Positions 32,551-44,122 of a DNA stretch of 64,000 bases are shown here, one piece after another. This stretch comes from Fasciola hepatica (taxonomy: Eukaryota; Platyhelminthes; Trematoda; Plagiorchiida; Fasciolidae). A program made the position numbers and the translations under genes. Within the stretch, counting starts at the first letter, position 1. Each line of letters starts with the position of its first letter. The notes beneath the pieces are model-generated. The model worked only from the letters and a program-made list of their open reading frames with translations, made no database searches and was not told the origin of the DNA. The DNA is taken from positions 950,001 through 1,014,000 of the forward strand of contig CANUEZ040000167.1 of assembly GCA_948099385.1 (NCBI GenBank), written 5' to 3'.

Positions 32551-32690
32551 GCCCAACGTTTGCCCAATTAGACTAGGGTTGGGTGAACGTTAGGCTTGCC
32601 CGTCCCAACTTTGGGCAAGCTGTTGAAATTCTTTGGGTGGCGCCACCAGTGCCCCTTTGGGCTAGGGTTGGGCGTGCCCAACGTTCTAAA
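32551..32690. repeat. Hairpin-rich CCCAA/TTGGG element
   Basis: Dense inverted motifs: AACGTTTGCCCAA (32555-32567) with TTGGGTGAACGTT (32579-32591); GCTTGCCC (32594-32601) with GGGCAAGC (32613-32620); the palindrome GGTGGCGCCACC (32636-32647); and GTTGGGC-GT-GCCCAAC (32667-32682). It is flanked by AT-rich DNA and probably is a small non-autonomous foldback transposon. Mirror at 36873-37012. Confidence 0.5.
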
Positions 32691-33389
32691 CAATCGCGAA
32701 AGATATTTCCTTCCTTCCCAAAAATTGCCCGGATTTGCTTCGCTGCTCCAGTGGCTATTACAATATTCTCGCACGTTTTCATTTTAACCACTAAATTGCT
32801 TACATATATATGTATATAGATAAAACTGCTACTTGTACAAGAGTAAAAATAGATGAATTGTATAAAAAGCAGTAAACGTTTACATATAATTCTGCCACAC
32901 TTTGTTAGCCATCCTTGTATTCCACAGAATCTTGTTGGGTCTTCTTGATGTTCAAAGGATCTGTAAAATAAAAGTGTGGAACATGATACATTATTTGTTT
33001 GAAAAAATGGGGTGAATTATTATTTTCGAATTCACTTCCGAAATGTATATACTGCACACGAAGTTATGCGTATGCCGTTTTTCAACATAATGCAAAGCAA
33101 TGTCCACTTTTAATATGAAAACCGTGTCGCCACTTCATAGGTAAGTAAGCATATCAGTGGATGACATTCTGCATCATAATTTAAAAACGAAGAAATGGGT
33201 ACGCAAAGAAAACCTGAATGAATGCACAAAAATAAAATGAAGACGACGAACAGGCGTAGCCTTCCTCCTTCGCCTGGATCCCGAGCGTTGGTAAGCTGAC
33301 GCCAAATAAGCCTTTCTATGGCCGACCCAGGTTCATCTGCGAACAGTTCCACCCAACGTACTGCGTCCGTTGTCCATTTTTAAGAATAA
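32691..33389. other. AT-rich spacer
   Basis: Begins AT-rich (short TATATA tracts near 32800). On the minus strand there are splice-acceptor-like sites (TTTATTTTACAG ending near 32963) and a short open block reading FADEPGSAIERLIWRQLTNA (33240-33352), but no gene model could be assembled. Mirror at 36174-36872. Confidence 0.4.
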
Positions 33390-33922
33390 TTATATCCACC
33401 AAACCATTGCGGCCGCAATCAACTTATGATCGTAAACCGGTTTTCATGGCGGGCTTTCTAACCAACAGCAAGTCATAGCAACGTCTTCTCCAATGCTCTC
33501 TGTCAGCATATTACGCACCGTTTTAGACAGATCTGTACAGGTGAACCGGTTGAGCGTGGCAACCTGGAAGTTTCAGTTTCAAATCTAAAAGATTACCATG
33601 CTAGCATATGCCTTTGGTGAAGCAATAGTGTCGGTCAGGGTTTCAAAGTCCCCCAACGTTTCTTCTCGCCGCGCCATGGGTGGAACGGCTGATGCTTTGA
33701 TGGCCCCTAATGCAACAGTAAGCACGTCCACGGGGAGCATTCCTTCCTGCTGAGAACGGAAAATAATCAACTCGTGTAAACGCTTGTACAAATGTTCAGC
33801 TGAGTTTTCAGGCCCCGTAATCAAGTTCTTCAGCTTTTCCAGATGAGATTCATACCAATTCCCAATGTGTGTAAAAGCCCCATTCCTGTTTGATAAACGG
33901 GAATTTTTTCCCCCATGTGCAT
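33390..33922 (-). pseudogene. DUF4806-like gene fragment with 33-nt intron (left copy)
   Basis: Mirror of 35641-36173, where the model is described. Exon parts here are 33597-33922 and 33390-33563, with a 33-nt intron at 33564-33596. The in-frame TGA is present in this copy too. Confidence 0.4.
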
Positions 33923-34614
33923 CCAGACGGCGTCATGGTGACAAGTGGCAAACCGGCAATGATTTCAAATATCATGAACGATAAAGTTCACTTTCATTAC
34001 TTCAATGTTCTGGGGGATTTTTTCACGCAAGCTTTACGTTCAACTCATTTGCAAATTTTTCAGTGAACGGCTTAGAGTCTGCTGTCTTGCACGCACCCAT
34101 CCACACTGTTGCTTGTGAAGGCTTGCTTCTGCTTGCCAACTTTTTGCACGTTTGTATCCCCGCCTTGCATACATTTTTGTGACCACTTTATCACACTCAT
34201 GTAGTCACCTTGTGTAATCTGTCCACTGTTACCATTCGTGTTTCTATGTTGCGCGTTTCATGAACGATTTATTTTCGGCCTAACCTACATGTGGTAGCAT
34301 GTATGTTGTGCATCCCGCTGTTGAACCTGGAGACTGGAAACCCCAGAAAACTTGTTGCTTCCTTTTCCAATATGCCTCCTTTTCAATGTACTTAGCTGTG
34401 AAACTTTTGGCGGAAAAATCCTACGCCGTAGATCACAACAACAGGGCGCTCAGCGGCACCCGCGTAAGATGACCTCGGACTACAAACTTCAGGCAACACC
34501 ACCAGATGCTACTGTCCGGCGCACCACCGTCCAGGCGTAAGCATTCGTGGAGTTCTTCCGCACAGGCAGCGGGGTTTTACATGCACTATTTTCTCGGACG
34601 ACTTTGGGGAAGCA
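33923..34614. other. Inner end of left arm, no recognised gene
   Basis: Shared with 34949-35640. A plus-strand frame at 34352-34540 encodes a basic, Gln-rich stretch but has no recognisable family and ends at a stop before the spacer. Confidence 0.4.
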
Positions 34615-34948
34615 ATCACATGTTGGAAGTTGGTTACCGCAAAACACTTCCGGCCGTGGGACGGACAATACCGTGCCACAAAAGCATTTTGGCCAACGGT
34701 AGTCTTTTCGGAGGAGGTACTAACGTTTATCAGTTAACTTCATGAAAGGGTACCAATTCAACTAACCTCTAACGAAGGTTTACAAGAAGGGCACACGGCA
34801 GGCGCATTATTTGAGGCATTGATTGGAAGAACCTATTGACGGGAAAAGTAGACTTGTAAAGCAACTTCAATAACAATTTGCTGCACCGGCGGAGGACTGG
34901 AAGGTAGTTCGAGGTGCTTCTGCGGCGCACGAGATACTGCCGTGTGCT
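34615..34948. other. Unique spacer at the palindrome centre
   Basis: A 334-bp single-copy segment between the two arms. The arms stop matching abruptly after AAGCAA on the left (34609-34614) and TTGCTT on the right (34949-34954). Inside it, GCACACGGCAG at 34791-34801 is the exact inverted match of CTGCCGTGTGC at 34937-34947, which abuts the right arm. No convincing gene is seen; the open frames that enter from either arm diverge here. Confidence 0.85.
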
Positions 34949-35640
34949 TGCTTCCCCAAAGTCGTCCGAGAAAATAGTGCATGTAAAACCCCGCTGCCTG
35001 TGCGGAAGAACTCCACGAATGCTTACGCCTGGACGGTGGTGCGCCGGACGGTAGCATCTGGTGGTGTTGCCTGAAGTTTGTAGTCCGAGGTCATCTTACG
35101 CGGGTGCCGCTGAGCGCCCTGTTGTTGTGATCTACGGCGTAGGATTTTTCCGCCAAAAGTTTCACAGCTAAGTGCATTGAAAAGGAGGCATATTGGAAAA
35201 GGAAGCAACAAGTTTTCTGGGGTTTCCAGTCTCCAGGTTCAACAGCGGGATGCACAACATACATGCTACCACATGTAGGTTAGGCCGAAAATAAATCGTT
35301 CATGAAACGCGCAACATAGAAACACGAATGGTAACAGTGGACAGATTACACAAGGTGACTACATGAGTGTGATAAAGTGGTCACAAAAATGTATGCAAGG
35401 CGGGGATACAAACGTGCAAAAAGTTGGCAAGCAGAAGCAAGCCTTCACAAGCAACAGTGTGGATGGGTGCGTGCAAGACAGCAGACTCTAAGCCGTTCAC
35501 TGAAAAATTTGCAAATGAGTTGAACGTAAAGCTTGCGTGAAAAAATCCCCCAGAACATTGAAGTAATGAAAGTGAACTTTATCGTTCATGATATTTGAAA
35601 TCATTGCCGGTTTGCCACTTGTCACCATGACGCCGTCTGG
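34949..35640. other. Inner end of right arm, no recognised gene
   Basis: Mirror of 33923-34614. A plus-strand frame running from the spacer into the arm (about 34869-35072) is open for about 67 codons but shows no known motif. Confidence 0.4.
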
Positions 35641-36173
35641 ATGCACATGGGGGAAAAAATTCCCGTTTATCAAACAGGAATGGGGCTTTTACACACATTG
35701 GGAATTGGTATGAATCTCATCTGGAAAAGCTGAAGAACTTGATTACGGGGCCTGAAAACTCAGCTGAACATTTGTACAAGCGTTTACACGAGTTGATTAT
35801 TTTCCGTTCTCAGCAGGAAGGAATGCTCCCCGTGGACGTGCTTACTGTTGCATTAGGGGCCATCAAAGCATCAGCCGTTCCACCCATGGCGCGGCGAGAA
35901 GAAACGTTGGGGGACTTTGAAACCCTGACCGACACTATTGCTTCACCAAAGGCATATGCTAGCATGGTAATCTTTTAGATTTGAAACTGAAACTTCCAGG
36001 TTGCCACGCTCAACCGGTTCACCTGTACAGATCTGTCTAAAACGGTGCGTAATATGCTGACAGAGAGCATTGGAGAAGACGTTGCTATGACTTGCTGTTG
36101 GTTAGAAAGCCCGCCATGAAAACCGGTTTACGATCATAAGTTGATTGCGGCCGCAATGGTTTGGTGGATATAA
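35641..36173 (+). pseudogene. DUF4806-like gene fragment with 33-nt intron and in-frame TGA (right copy)
   Basis: An open block reads NWYESHLEKLKNLITGPENS, then LYKRLHELIIFRSQQEG, and reaches DFETLTDTIASPKAYASM at 35966. There the sequence GTAATC...TTCCAG (35967-35999) behaves as a phase-0, 33-nt intron. Without splicing a TAG follows at once. With it the frame continues VATLNRFTCTDLSKTVRNML and then GEDVAMTCCWLES. This order (E-LE--L-dP--Y--lV--L, then K-TVRrILr-LfT-elAl-fNw-G) is the DUF4806 pattern known from many invertebrate proteins. A TGA at 36117-36119 interrupts the domain before KPVYDHKLIAAAMVWWI and a final TAA (36171-36173). Upstream exons were not found. It may be a decayed gene, or the TGA may be spliced out. 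Confidence 0.42.
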
Positions 36174-36872
36174 TTATTCTTAAAAATGGACAACGGACGC
36201 AGTACGTTGGGTGGAACTGTTCGCAGATGAACCTGGGTCGGCCATAGAAAGGCTTATTTGGCGTCAGCTTACCAACGCTCGGGATCCAGGCGAAGGAGGA
36301 AGGCTACGCCTGTTCGTCGTCTTCATTTTATTTTTGTGCATTCATTCAGGTTTTCTTTGCGTACCCATTTCTTCGTTTTTAAATTATGATGCAGAATGTC
36401 ATCCACTGATATGCTTACTTACCTATGAAGTGGCGACACGGTTTTCATATTAAAAGTGGACATTGCTTCGCATTATGTTGAAAAACGGCATACGCATAAC
36501 TTCGTGTGCAGTATATACATTTCGGAAGTGAATTCGAAAATAATAATTCACCCCATTTTTTCAAACAAATAATGTATCATGTTCCACACTTTTATTTTAC
36601 AGATCCTTTGAACATCAAGAAGACCCAACAAGATTCTGTGGAATACAAGGATGGCTAACAAAGTGTGGCAGAATTATATGTAAACGTTTACTGCTTTTTA
36701 TACAATTCATCTATTTTTACTCTTGTACAAGTAGCAGTTTTATCTATATACATATATATGTAAGCAATTTAGTGGTTAAAATAAAAACGTGCGAGAATAT
36801 TGTAATAGCCACTGGAGCAGCGAAGCAAATCCGGGCAATTTTTGGGAAGGAAGGAAATATCTTTCGCGATTG
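36174..36872. other. AT-rich spacer (right arm)
   Basis: Mirror of 32691-33389. A plus-strand acceptor-like TTTATTTTACAG ends near 36600 and is followed by an open frame, but no gene can be supported. Confidence 0.4.
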
Positions 36873-37012
36873 TTTAGAACGTTGGGCACGCCCAACCCTA
36901 GCCCAAAGGGGCACTGGTGGCGCCACCCAAAGAATTTCAACAGCTTGCCCAAAGTTGGGACGGGCAAGCCTAACGTTCACCCAACCCTAGTCTAATTGGG
37001 CAAACGTTGGGC
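36873..37012. repeat. Hairpin-rich CCCAA/TTGGG element (right copy)
   Basis: Exact mirror of 32551-32690 with the same four fold-back pairs. Confidence 0.5.
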
Positions 37013-37672
37013 AGTGCTGCTTGCGAGGGTGGATCAAGGCAGGGTGGAAATTAAAAGGGAGTTAGCCGAAATGGAGATATAAGTTTCACAGCCACACGAG
37101 AGGCCGGTAAAATTTCGCACAACTGAACCATTTTCCATAGTTTGCATATGCATTGTGTTGGTAGGTCTTAATCTTCTGGCGACGAAGTGTTGAGTTCTGA
37201 GGGTGGATCCGTACTGACGGGCTAATCAGAGGTGGGGGCCTAGGTGGTAATCAGATACATTCCTGTGGCGAATCGGTGTGTGCGGCGGGCAACCTTAGGG
37301 GTCTAGTTGCGTTACCAAGAATGCCAGGGCTATCAGGACGCATGGGTGTAGAAGGAAGCGGTGAGTTGTAGGTACGGTTGAATAACCAGACATGGAAGGA
37401 ATGGGGTCATCTAGACTTGTGGGGAACATGAGCTCGCGGATGGATGAGTTCAGGAACCTTCATCAGCTTTGTGGAAACTGGGGCGCTTGTTCCACTCTAG
37501 GAATTTGCCTGGGCCATTCTGAGTATTGGGGCATTCGCCAGGTGGCTCGCTGGGCGAGAAAATCAGCGTGCTGTCCAAATCTACCGTTTTATTGCGCTTT
37601 GTAGTAGATGGCAACATCGGGTGACGGCCAGTGAGAGGTACACCGGAGTTTCGGCTTGGATTGCTGGTTGCA

Positions 37673-38063
37673 TTTACACGGGGTTATTGTTCTGGGCTTG
37701 GCTCTTGTGCACTTCTCTTTGCAGTGGGGTTTTGTCGGGAAATATCTCGGCACACTTGAAGCCAGTTTTGACTACGACTAAATATTGCCGGTCAATAAAG
37801 CTCTTGGCGACAACTTCATTTGGAAACTGGAGCAACAGTGGACATGTGGTGCGCAGGGACGTTTTGCGTAGTCTAACACAGTGGCCCAGTTGTGAGCCCT
37901 TAAGATTATATTTTAACAGCTGAAAGTAGTATTCAGTCTGGAATGTTAAACAAAATCGCATTGTTTGCCTTTTTTATCCGTCTGAAGATTTCCGAGGCAA
38001 TTGTGTCCACAAACTCCGCAGTCAGTTGTACGTTGGTCGGGGTCGGCTGAATCAAGCAAGGAC
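37673..38063 (-). pseudogene. Orphan LINE ORF1 fragment (right copy)
   Basis: Mirror of 31500-31890, with the same two frames and the same TPLQREV motif. The interval 37013-37672 is the decayed tail. Confidence 0.72.
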
Positions 38064-38123
38064 GATTAAGATAGCAATTGTCCGATAGTCAGGTCGACGG
38101 AGTAAATTCGAGAGTGAAGACTG

Positions 38124-39077
38124 CCTTAATGTTTTGCTAGTTTCCGTTGTGTCTATTGGCACGTCCAAGTATATCTATCAAGGAAACTGAACAGATGTCT
38201 GGTGATTTTTGGAGTTTGGCGGTCCTGCGACGGTGGCGAGTGACAGTAATTTTGGGTCAGCTCGTAGGGAATGTAGGCATACCTATGATGAGGAAGATTT
38301 GGATGGCCAATCGGATTAGATATTGCTATACAGAAGCAGGGGGATAAGTATAGAGCAAAGCCAATATAAGTCAGCCTCAGGGGGAAAGTGCTCTCCGGGG
38401 GAGGCTAAAATGGCAGAATTAGTTATGTATCAGTTGTTAGGCTAAAAACTGTGGGCAGTTTCTGCGGATGGTGCTGTTGAAGTGTTTTCGGATGTACCAC
38501 GCAAGTCAAGAAGAAGGCTGGATGGTCGGGCTTTGCTTTTGCGTAGACCGCTGTTATGTAACAAACGATACGAAGGCGATTTCCAACGCAGTGTCTCGAG
38601 GTGATCGCCTCAGAGATGTGTTCAGACAAAAAAATCACTGAATCCTTCTTTGGTGTGAAAATCCTCCAGAAGGTTTATTTTTAAGGATTCCCCTAGATAA
38701 CCTGATGAAGTCGATGCTAGACGCATTTTTCAGGTCAGGAAGAAGGTTGAATAACTGGAATATACTTTATGGTAGACGGCTTTGTTCACTTTACAAAGAT
38801 GATTCCCAACGCGGCATCTTGGGATGTACTAGTGTTTTCCGACTGAGACCGATTTTCGTTTTGCTCCCACCCTAAAAGCAGTCCAAAGACCACTTTAGTA
38901 AGTATATCTTATCACCGGGTGACCCCAGAGAATAGTGTTCAGAGAAAATTGCCGGGTTTTTTCTGGGTCAAACAACAGCCTCATGAGCTACAGTTTTAAG
39001 GGTTATCTTTGATAGCTTCCGGGCTCGGTTGTCCTGTTGGCGTACGCTGACGCCTCACGGTAAGTGTTCGCCAAAGA
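38124..39077. other. Upstream flank of the HAPSTR-like ORF (right copy)
   Basis: Mirror of 30486-31439, with the same diverged two-copy repeat. On the plus strand a strong donor-like CACG|GTAAGT (about 39057-39065) sits about 15 bp before the ATG, so an upstream exon or an alternative transcript is conceivable. Confidence 0.4.
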
Positions 39078-40112
39078 ATGGGCGCCGCTGAAGGGGTTAT
39101 CTGGAACACTGTGAACGACATATCTGACAATGAAGACCAAGATTCGTTGTTGGTTCAACTGTGGGAGTATTTTTCAACCGCTGCCGCGGGTGTTTGCCAG
39201 TTATACCGTGGTAAGGTTGACAGATGTGCAGACTTCCGCAGCCTTATCGATGCGCTACAACCTATGGACCAGTTCTTCAAGGGTTCACAGCAGTTTATTG
39301 AAGCTGCTTTGAACCAAGGGAAGTGTGGCGGCGCACGCCGGTTGCGTCTCCGTTTGCGTGATGTTGTTCATGCATTTTCTCAGACGAATACCACCGAGCA
39401 CGGCGCTGAGGTGGTCGTTCCAGTCCAGCTGCTACTCACCTACGGCTTCGGTTTGCCCACTGGAACACCTGGTCACCAAAGTACGTTGGGTAAACGCAAA
39501 AGACACCGCACATGTTGTGTAGCACGATTATCACGTAACCGGGCACACGTTAAGGGCGTACGGTGCCCAACTAATCGGACCGCTTCTCATACCTCCTTTT
39601 GGGATTCCGGATTGCAGTCGGTACTGCCTAATCGTCTTTCTCATGACAATCCCTATGGATTTTCCGGTTGTAATTCTGGTTTTCCAACAACTGTGCCTGT
39701 GACGACTCTACAGAATTCGTTATTATTCTCAACAACAGATGTGAAATCGGACAAACAACGCCACCAGATTTCAGCGTCTCGACGAAAGCGCCGCTGCTGG
39801 GACACAGTAAACCACGGATCGGACTTACCGCGCGATTGCTTCGTATCCTGTGAAACAGACCGTTATCGCGCCACAGTTGGGGAAGATCCTTTTAATACAT
39901 TTCAAGACGCAGTCCGAATGGCTAATTTACTGGATCCTCTGTCGAAGGTTTCTGTCACATCTTGCGTGGATCAGTCAACAGAAATTAACTCCAAACGACC
40001 CCGTTTAGATCGATCCACGAATGGCGCTACCGATTTGGCGATTCCACTATGCCTCGGCAGTTCCATATTGACAATGAACACGGATTCTTCAGCCAGCTGT
40101 GGGCCACCCTAA
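39078..40112 (+). CDS. HAPSTR1/TAPR1-like (C16orf72 family) protein, right copy
   Basis: A 344-codon ORF whose predicted protein is identical to the left copy at 29451-30485. N-terminal acidic patch, LWEYFSTAAAGVCQLYR helix, basic RLRLRLRD segment, FQDAVRMANLL helix and KRPR basic motif are all present. No amino-acid change is seen between the copies, while neighbouring non-coding and weakly coding segments differ by up to about 1 %. Family assignment rests on motif resemblance by eye; a structure or profile search would decide. If real, the product would be a small nuclear stress-response adaptor. The neighbouring unknown gene on the minus strand converges on it. Confidence 0.5.
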   Translation: MGAAEGVIWNTVNDISDNEDQDSLLVQLWEYFSTAAAGVCQLYRGKVDRCADFRSLIDALQPMDQFFKGSQQFIEAALNQGKCGGARRLRLRLRDVVHAFSQTNTTEHGAEVVVPVQLLLTYGFGLPTGTPGHQSTLGKRKRHRTCCVARLSRNRAHVKGVRCPTNRTASHTSFWDSGLQSVLPNRLSHDNPYGFSGCNSGFPTTVPVTTLQNSLLFSTTDVKSDKQRHQISASRRKRRCWDTVNHGSDLPRDCFVSCETDRYRATVGEDPFNTFQDAVRMANLLDPLSKVSVTSCVDQSTEINSKRPRLDRSTNGATDLAIPLCLGSSILTMNTDSSASCGPP

Positions 40113-40352
40113 TTTGTTCTCGGATACTTTCCAGTCACTCGCCCGGCTTCCGTAACCACATGACGTTTAATTCTATTGGCTTTTTTCTTTATTCATACTT
40201 CCTACCTCCATCGATCTGTCGTAGTTGGTCGCTGTTACGTAAATCGCATATCGGTCATCCTTTCCTTGTGTACTTCGACTCCTAGCGACCGTTGCCACGA
40301 CTGTTGTTGTTGCTTCTACCAGTTTTTCAGTTGTGATTGTTCTGTCGTGTCA

Positions 40353-41391
40353 TTATTGTTGTACAGTCTTCAACTTTCCAATTTTCCGTCTTCGAGCTTT
40401 GTTTGTGCTCATCTCTACTTCATCACACAAGCACATTGTTTTTCTCTGATTTAGGATTTTCGAGATTCTCACAACTCTTTGGGCTTCCATTATTCTTTCA
40501 CTAGAGTCTAAGCATATAACACCCAGCTGATTATAAGTCGTTCTGCTCCTGAATCGATTCGCTCCGACAGAAGTGTCTCTTTTTGCTAGCTCTAATCTAA
40601 GTTCGCCACAGCTCCGGTTACGTGCCGCATGATAAACAGTAATTCGTTGTCGAAAAAAAAGAAAATTATATGCCAATAACAGCGAGAAAGCTACACAATG
40701 TAACGCAGTCAGACAGTATTTGGACTGCTGACTAGATACGCGAACCTCCTGGGAACGAGATTTGAGGATAGCGATGAACACCTCCAGATCTTCCGGTTTG
40801 AAATACGGTATTTTAATGCGTGCTGCACGGCACTCTGGTCCATACTCGGGATTAGGCTCTCTATTCACTGTGAAATAGATACGCTGCGGAGGTGAACTAG
40901 ACCGAAATTCCAAAAAGATGTTAGCAACGCCTGATATACAAAACCTCGGAATCAGTGGGAATAGAAAACTGACAGATACAATAATGACGAGTAAAAGATG
41001 TACGTAGATCAAAAATGTTTATTGGGGACATGAAAACGCGGTAGCAAAAGTCCAACTGATGAGACCGAATATATGGCTGACGAAAGGAAGGAAACCTACC
41101 GGAGACGTGACCTGGCTGGATCACTTCGGTTAGATTATCAGGAAGTAAGAATGTAACGGGTCCACCAGTTATTGGAGGGTAAACTCCCCCAGCTTCTACG
41201 ATCGCGTTAGTTGAGGAGGTAAACGAGGAAAGACCGCGGAGAGACAGATGCTTGTATTCCCACGGGGCCTGGTACGGTGACAGCATGCTGGCGTATGCTG
41301 AGGAAGCGTGTTGGAGATAGCGCCTGCGGTTGCAGCGCGCGAGAACTAGACGGTTAAGCGAGTGATGGACAGAGCTCGATCGGCCGATCAA
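40353..41391 (-). CDS. Putative two-exon gene of unknown function (right copy)
   Basis: Mirror of 28172-29210. Donor and acceptor are conserved (intron 40931-41099) and the frame is open. At least two missense differences from the left copy are visible, in VANIFSEF (Ser to Leu) and PPQRTYF (Thr to Ile). Both are C-to-T type changes on the coding strand. No family recognised. Confidence 0.42.
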
Positions 41392-42529
41392 TATAATGGT
41401 TCACTCGTAAAGAATGACGGGCGGTGGAGAAATAGGAAAAACTCCCCACGGGGAAAACGATGCTCTTCCGCTCCCCTGAATTTAAAAGCTAATCACTAAA
41501 AGTACTTCTGGCCTGGAAGGTACCGAGTTTATGCCCTTCGCCCCTTCAGTAAAGGATAGATTCCCGTTTTACAGCCGCGACCCGACCTCGCGTATGGGAT
41601 GTGCCGAAAAACTATCGTATGAGTTCAGCCTTCAGTATTTCCGCCTGACCCTGTGCGGGGTAAGAAGCGTGCCAAATGAACTATCCACATATAAACCGAC
41701 CTCGCTTCTCAGTTTGATCCCTTTAAGGGTTCTTTGTTACATCTCTCACGGCTCGTAGATGCCAAACTCCGTTGTCTACATACCCCTTCCAAAGTTCATC
41801 CATATGAAGTCCGCCACGTTCAAAATCCTCCCTGTTGATACGTGGACCGATTATCACCAGCTACTGTTAACCCTCAAGAGTAGCGTGAAAGCTTAACTTC
41901 TCTAAGGCCCATCCCTGGATACTTACCCGTAAGTTGGTTGCAACCAATCTAGGTTCCCATGTGCTAACGTTGTTTTTTAGCCCGAACGAAGTGTAGGGGC
42001 GAGTTTCCTACGCTGTGGCCTCAGGCTTCACCCTCCAAACATACAATTGCACAAGGTTTGGGACATCAATATCTCATACATTGAGAATATAAACCATCTC
42101 ACCGTTGACTCTAGCCGTCGACGACTGGAGCAAAATCAAGCGATTATCTACCGCCCACACGTAAAAGAAAGCAGGTTCTCCTGTGACCGCAGTATCTAAC
42201 ACAGTCCTCTTCAGGCCCTAGTTGATTTCATGTTTAAACCCAGCAGTCGCCCCTGTTAGCTATCTGTCTATTCTACCACGTGTGCAGGTTCATGACCTGC
42301 TATCGCCTTAATAATATTCCCCTGAAGTTAGAAACCTCGGCAAAGGGTACAAGTCGAAACTGCCCTGTAACATGATGCTAGCAATCAGGCATATGCCCGT
42401 AGCTAACTGCAGGATTATGGCTGAATTTTCACCATGACATAGTGAAAACTCGTCTATTTTCCCATTAGTCCTGATGGAGCATCAAAAATTCGTTCAGCTA
42501 CCCCCGGCTGAAACAAATCGTGTCACGTA
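41392..42529. other. Right-arm spacer up to the LINE-C insertion
   Basis: Mirror of about 27034-28171. A 75-codon open frame at 41531-41758 and another block near 42000-42200 (reading INHLTVDSSRRRLEQNQAII on plus) look mildly coding but match nothing known. It may be degraded transposon or exon sequence. It ends in GTA, where LINE-C begins. Confidence 0.4.
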
Positions 42530-42593
42530 ATAATATTAATAATATTGGTATATTTCTCGGCCATGGTCGAGACGCACGCGTTAAAGCATGATC
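42530..42593 (-). other. LINE 3'-terminal signature g
   Basis: Read on minus: GATCATGC (42593-42586), 14 nt, hairpin CTCGACCATGGCCGAG (42571-42556; seven pairs with one A-C mismatch), AAATATACCA, then ATTAATATTATTA. This is the 3' end of the intact LINE-C and serves as the reference for the family signature. Confidence 0.75.
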
Positions 42594-44122
42594 ATGGTGT
42601 ACACGTTACTCAATAAGATGAAATGTTCACATATTCTAAGTATGAAAGTCGAGAGTATTAGAGATGAAAAAACAATGACAGGAAAAGTTTGAATGGACCA
42701 TTCTGATAATGGTTTGCGCGGCAGTTTTAAACCGGTTTCGAATCCGGATCAGGCAGCGGTGCGCGGTGGAGATATTGAGGAAATCGTTAGCGCAGTGCTA
42801 AGGAGGCATTATTAACAAGAATGATGCAAGCCCAGGAAACCAGAGGCCAACTGAGGTTCTGCAGATGGAATAAATTTTGAACAAGAAAAAAAGGGTGGAA
42901 AATCGACGCATGCGAAGAGGATAGCGATCCATGAAGACAATGCAGACCCTGAATGACGGATTTACCGGAGTTCTGTAAACGGAATGAGATTTGAAGCAGG
43001 GGGACCTGAGGCCAGTTTCGTGAAAGTGAACACCGGTGGATGTGGGAGAAACAGCAGTCCATAAAAAGGTGAGTTTAGATTCAGGGCCAGTAACATGTAC
43101 TATTCAGAAATGAGAAGGCGCAACTGGAGGGTCTTCGAGAAATGGAGAGTCAAATTCCAGCCGGCTACGGTTCGGAGAAAAGATAACCTGTGTTAACGGA
43201 TAATAAAGTGGGAAAATCTTCGCATGGACTTCAGCGTTATGCTGCTTCAATGACAAATATATATGTATGTGATGACGCATTTGCCTTCAGTGTTATTCTG
43301 GTAACGTACTACATCGAATGCGTAAGTTTCATCTGGCAGGGCAAAGTATGTGTCAGTCAATCAGCCGAGTGTGGCTGTATGTTAGCGGCATGCGCGTGAG
43401 CTGGAATTCGTGTTGGTTGCGTTAGAAAATGCTGAACGATCTGATAAGCAATTGAGGGTATCTCCTGTTGTGTGGTTGGATTTCTGTCCCAGTTGCCATG
43501 GTAGGTTCCACTTGAGTCTCTGTCCGTACGAGTCAAAGCGGCCTCCTTGGTTAGCCAATTTGGCGACTGAGATAGTGGGAGACAACGACCTGAAATAAAG
43601 GGAGATTGCAGTCTGGACGTGGTTCCAGCTGTGGGTTATGATAATATGTGAAGACAATAAACAATGGATTGGTTAGGTCTATGTGAGTGGGGCATGGGTA
43701 AAATAGGCTCGCAGTGGATTTGAACTATACTGCTGCAGGCTGATGAAGTTGCGTACACAGGCTTGGTAGCTGTATGCATTTCAAAGGATTTATGATTTGC
43801 CCGTGGTTAGTAATGATAACCTTCAATACCGTTTGCTTACGCAGAACGCAGTTTGGCACGAGGCGATAAGATAGGTTTGAAATAACAGACAGAGCGAGTA
43901 GGACTATCATACTGTTTGCGTGGCGCTACGCTGTTACTGTCTCTTTCGGTATAGTGGTTGTTCTATACTGAGGAGTCCAAGTAGAAGGAACTATTGGGGT
44001 GACAGTGGTTATAGATTAGAGGTAATTATTCTGTTTAGGCATTGTAAACTGTTAGGTTTACGCTTAGGTGATGGCAACTGCGGCGTATGGTGTGGCACAT
44101 CCTAGATTCTCAAGGGTTCAGG
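42594..44122 (-). other. 3' region of LINE-C
   Basis: About 1.5 kb, purine-rich on plus and thus pyrimidine-rich on the sense (minus) strand. It has the same composition as the stand-alone LINE 3' copies in both arms. No coding homology. Confidence 0.6.

Larger units (their letters stand above)
1..34614 (+). repeat. Left arm of a giant inverted repeat (palindrome)
   Basis: This segment is the reverse complement of 34949-62939. Pairing was followed through many landmarks. The 344-codon ORF at 29451-30485 pairs with 39078-40112 (sum 69563). The AT microsatellite near 25650 pairs with 50800 (sum 76461). The LINE-A fragment at 1-1735 pairs with 61205-62939 (sum 62940). The two jumps in the sum mark a 6898-bp insertion in the right arm and a 13521-bp insertion in this arm. 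Differences are mostly single substitutions, many of them transitions. The arm reaches base 1, so its true outer end lies outside the window. It could be a genuine palindrome or an assembly artefact. Confidence 0.95.
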
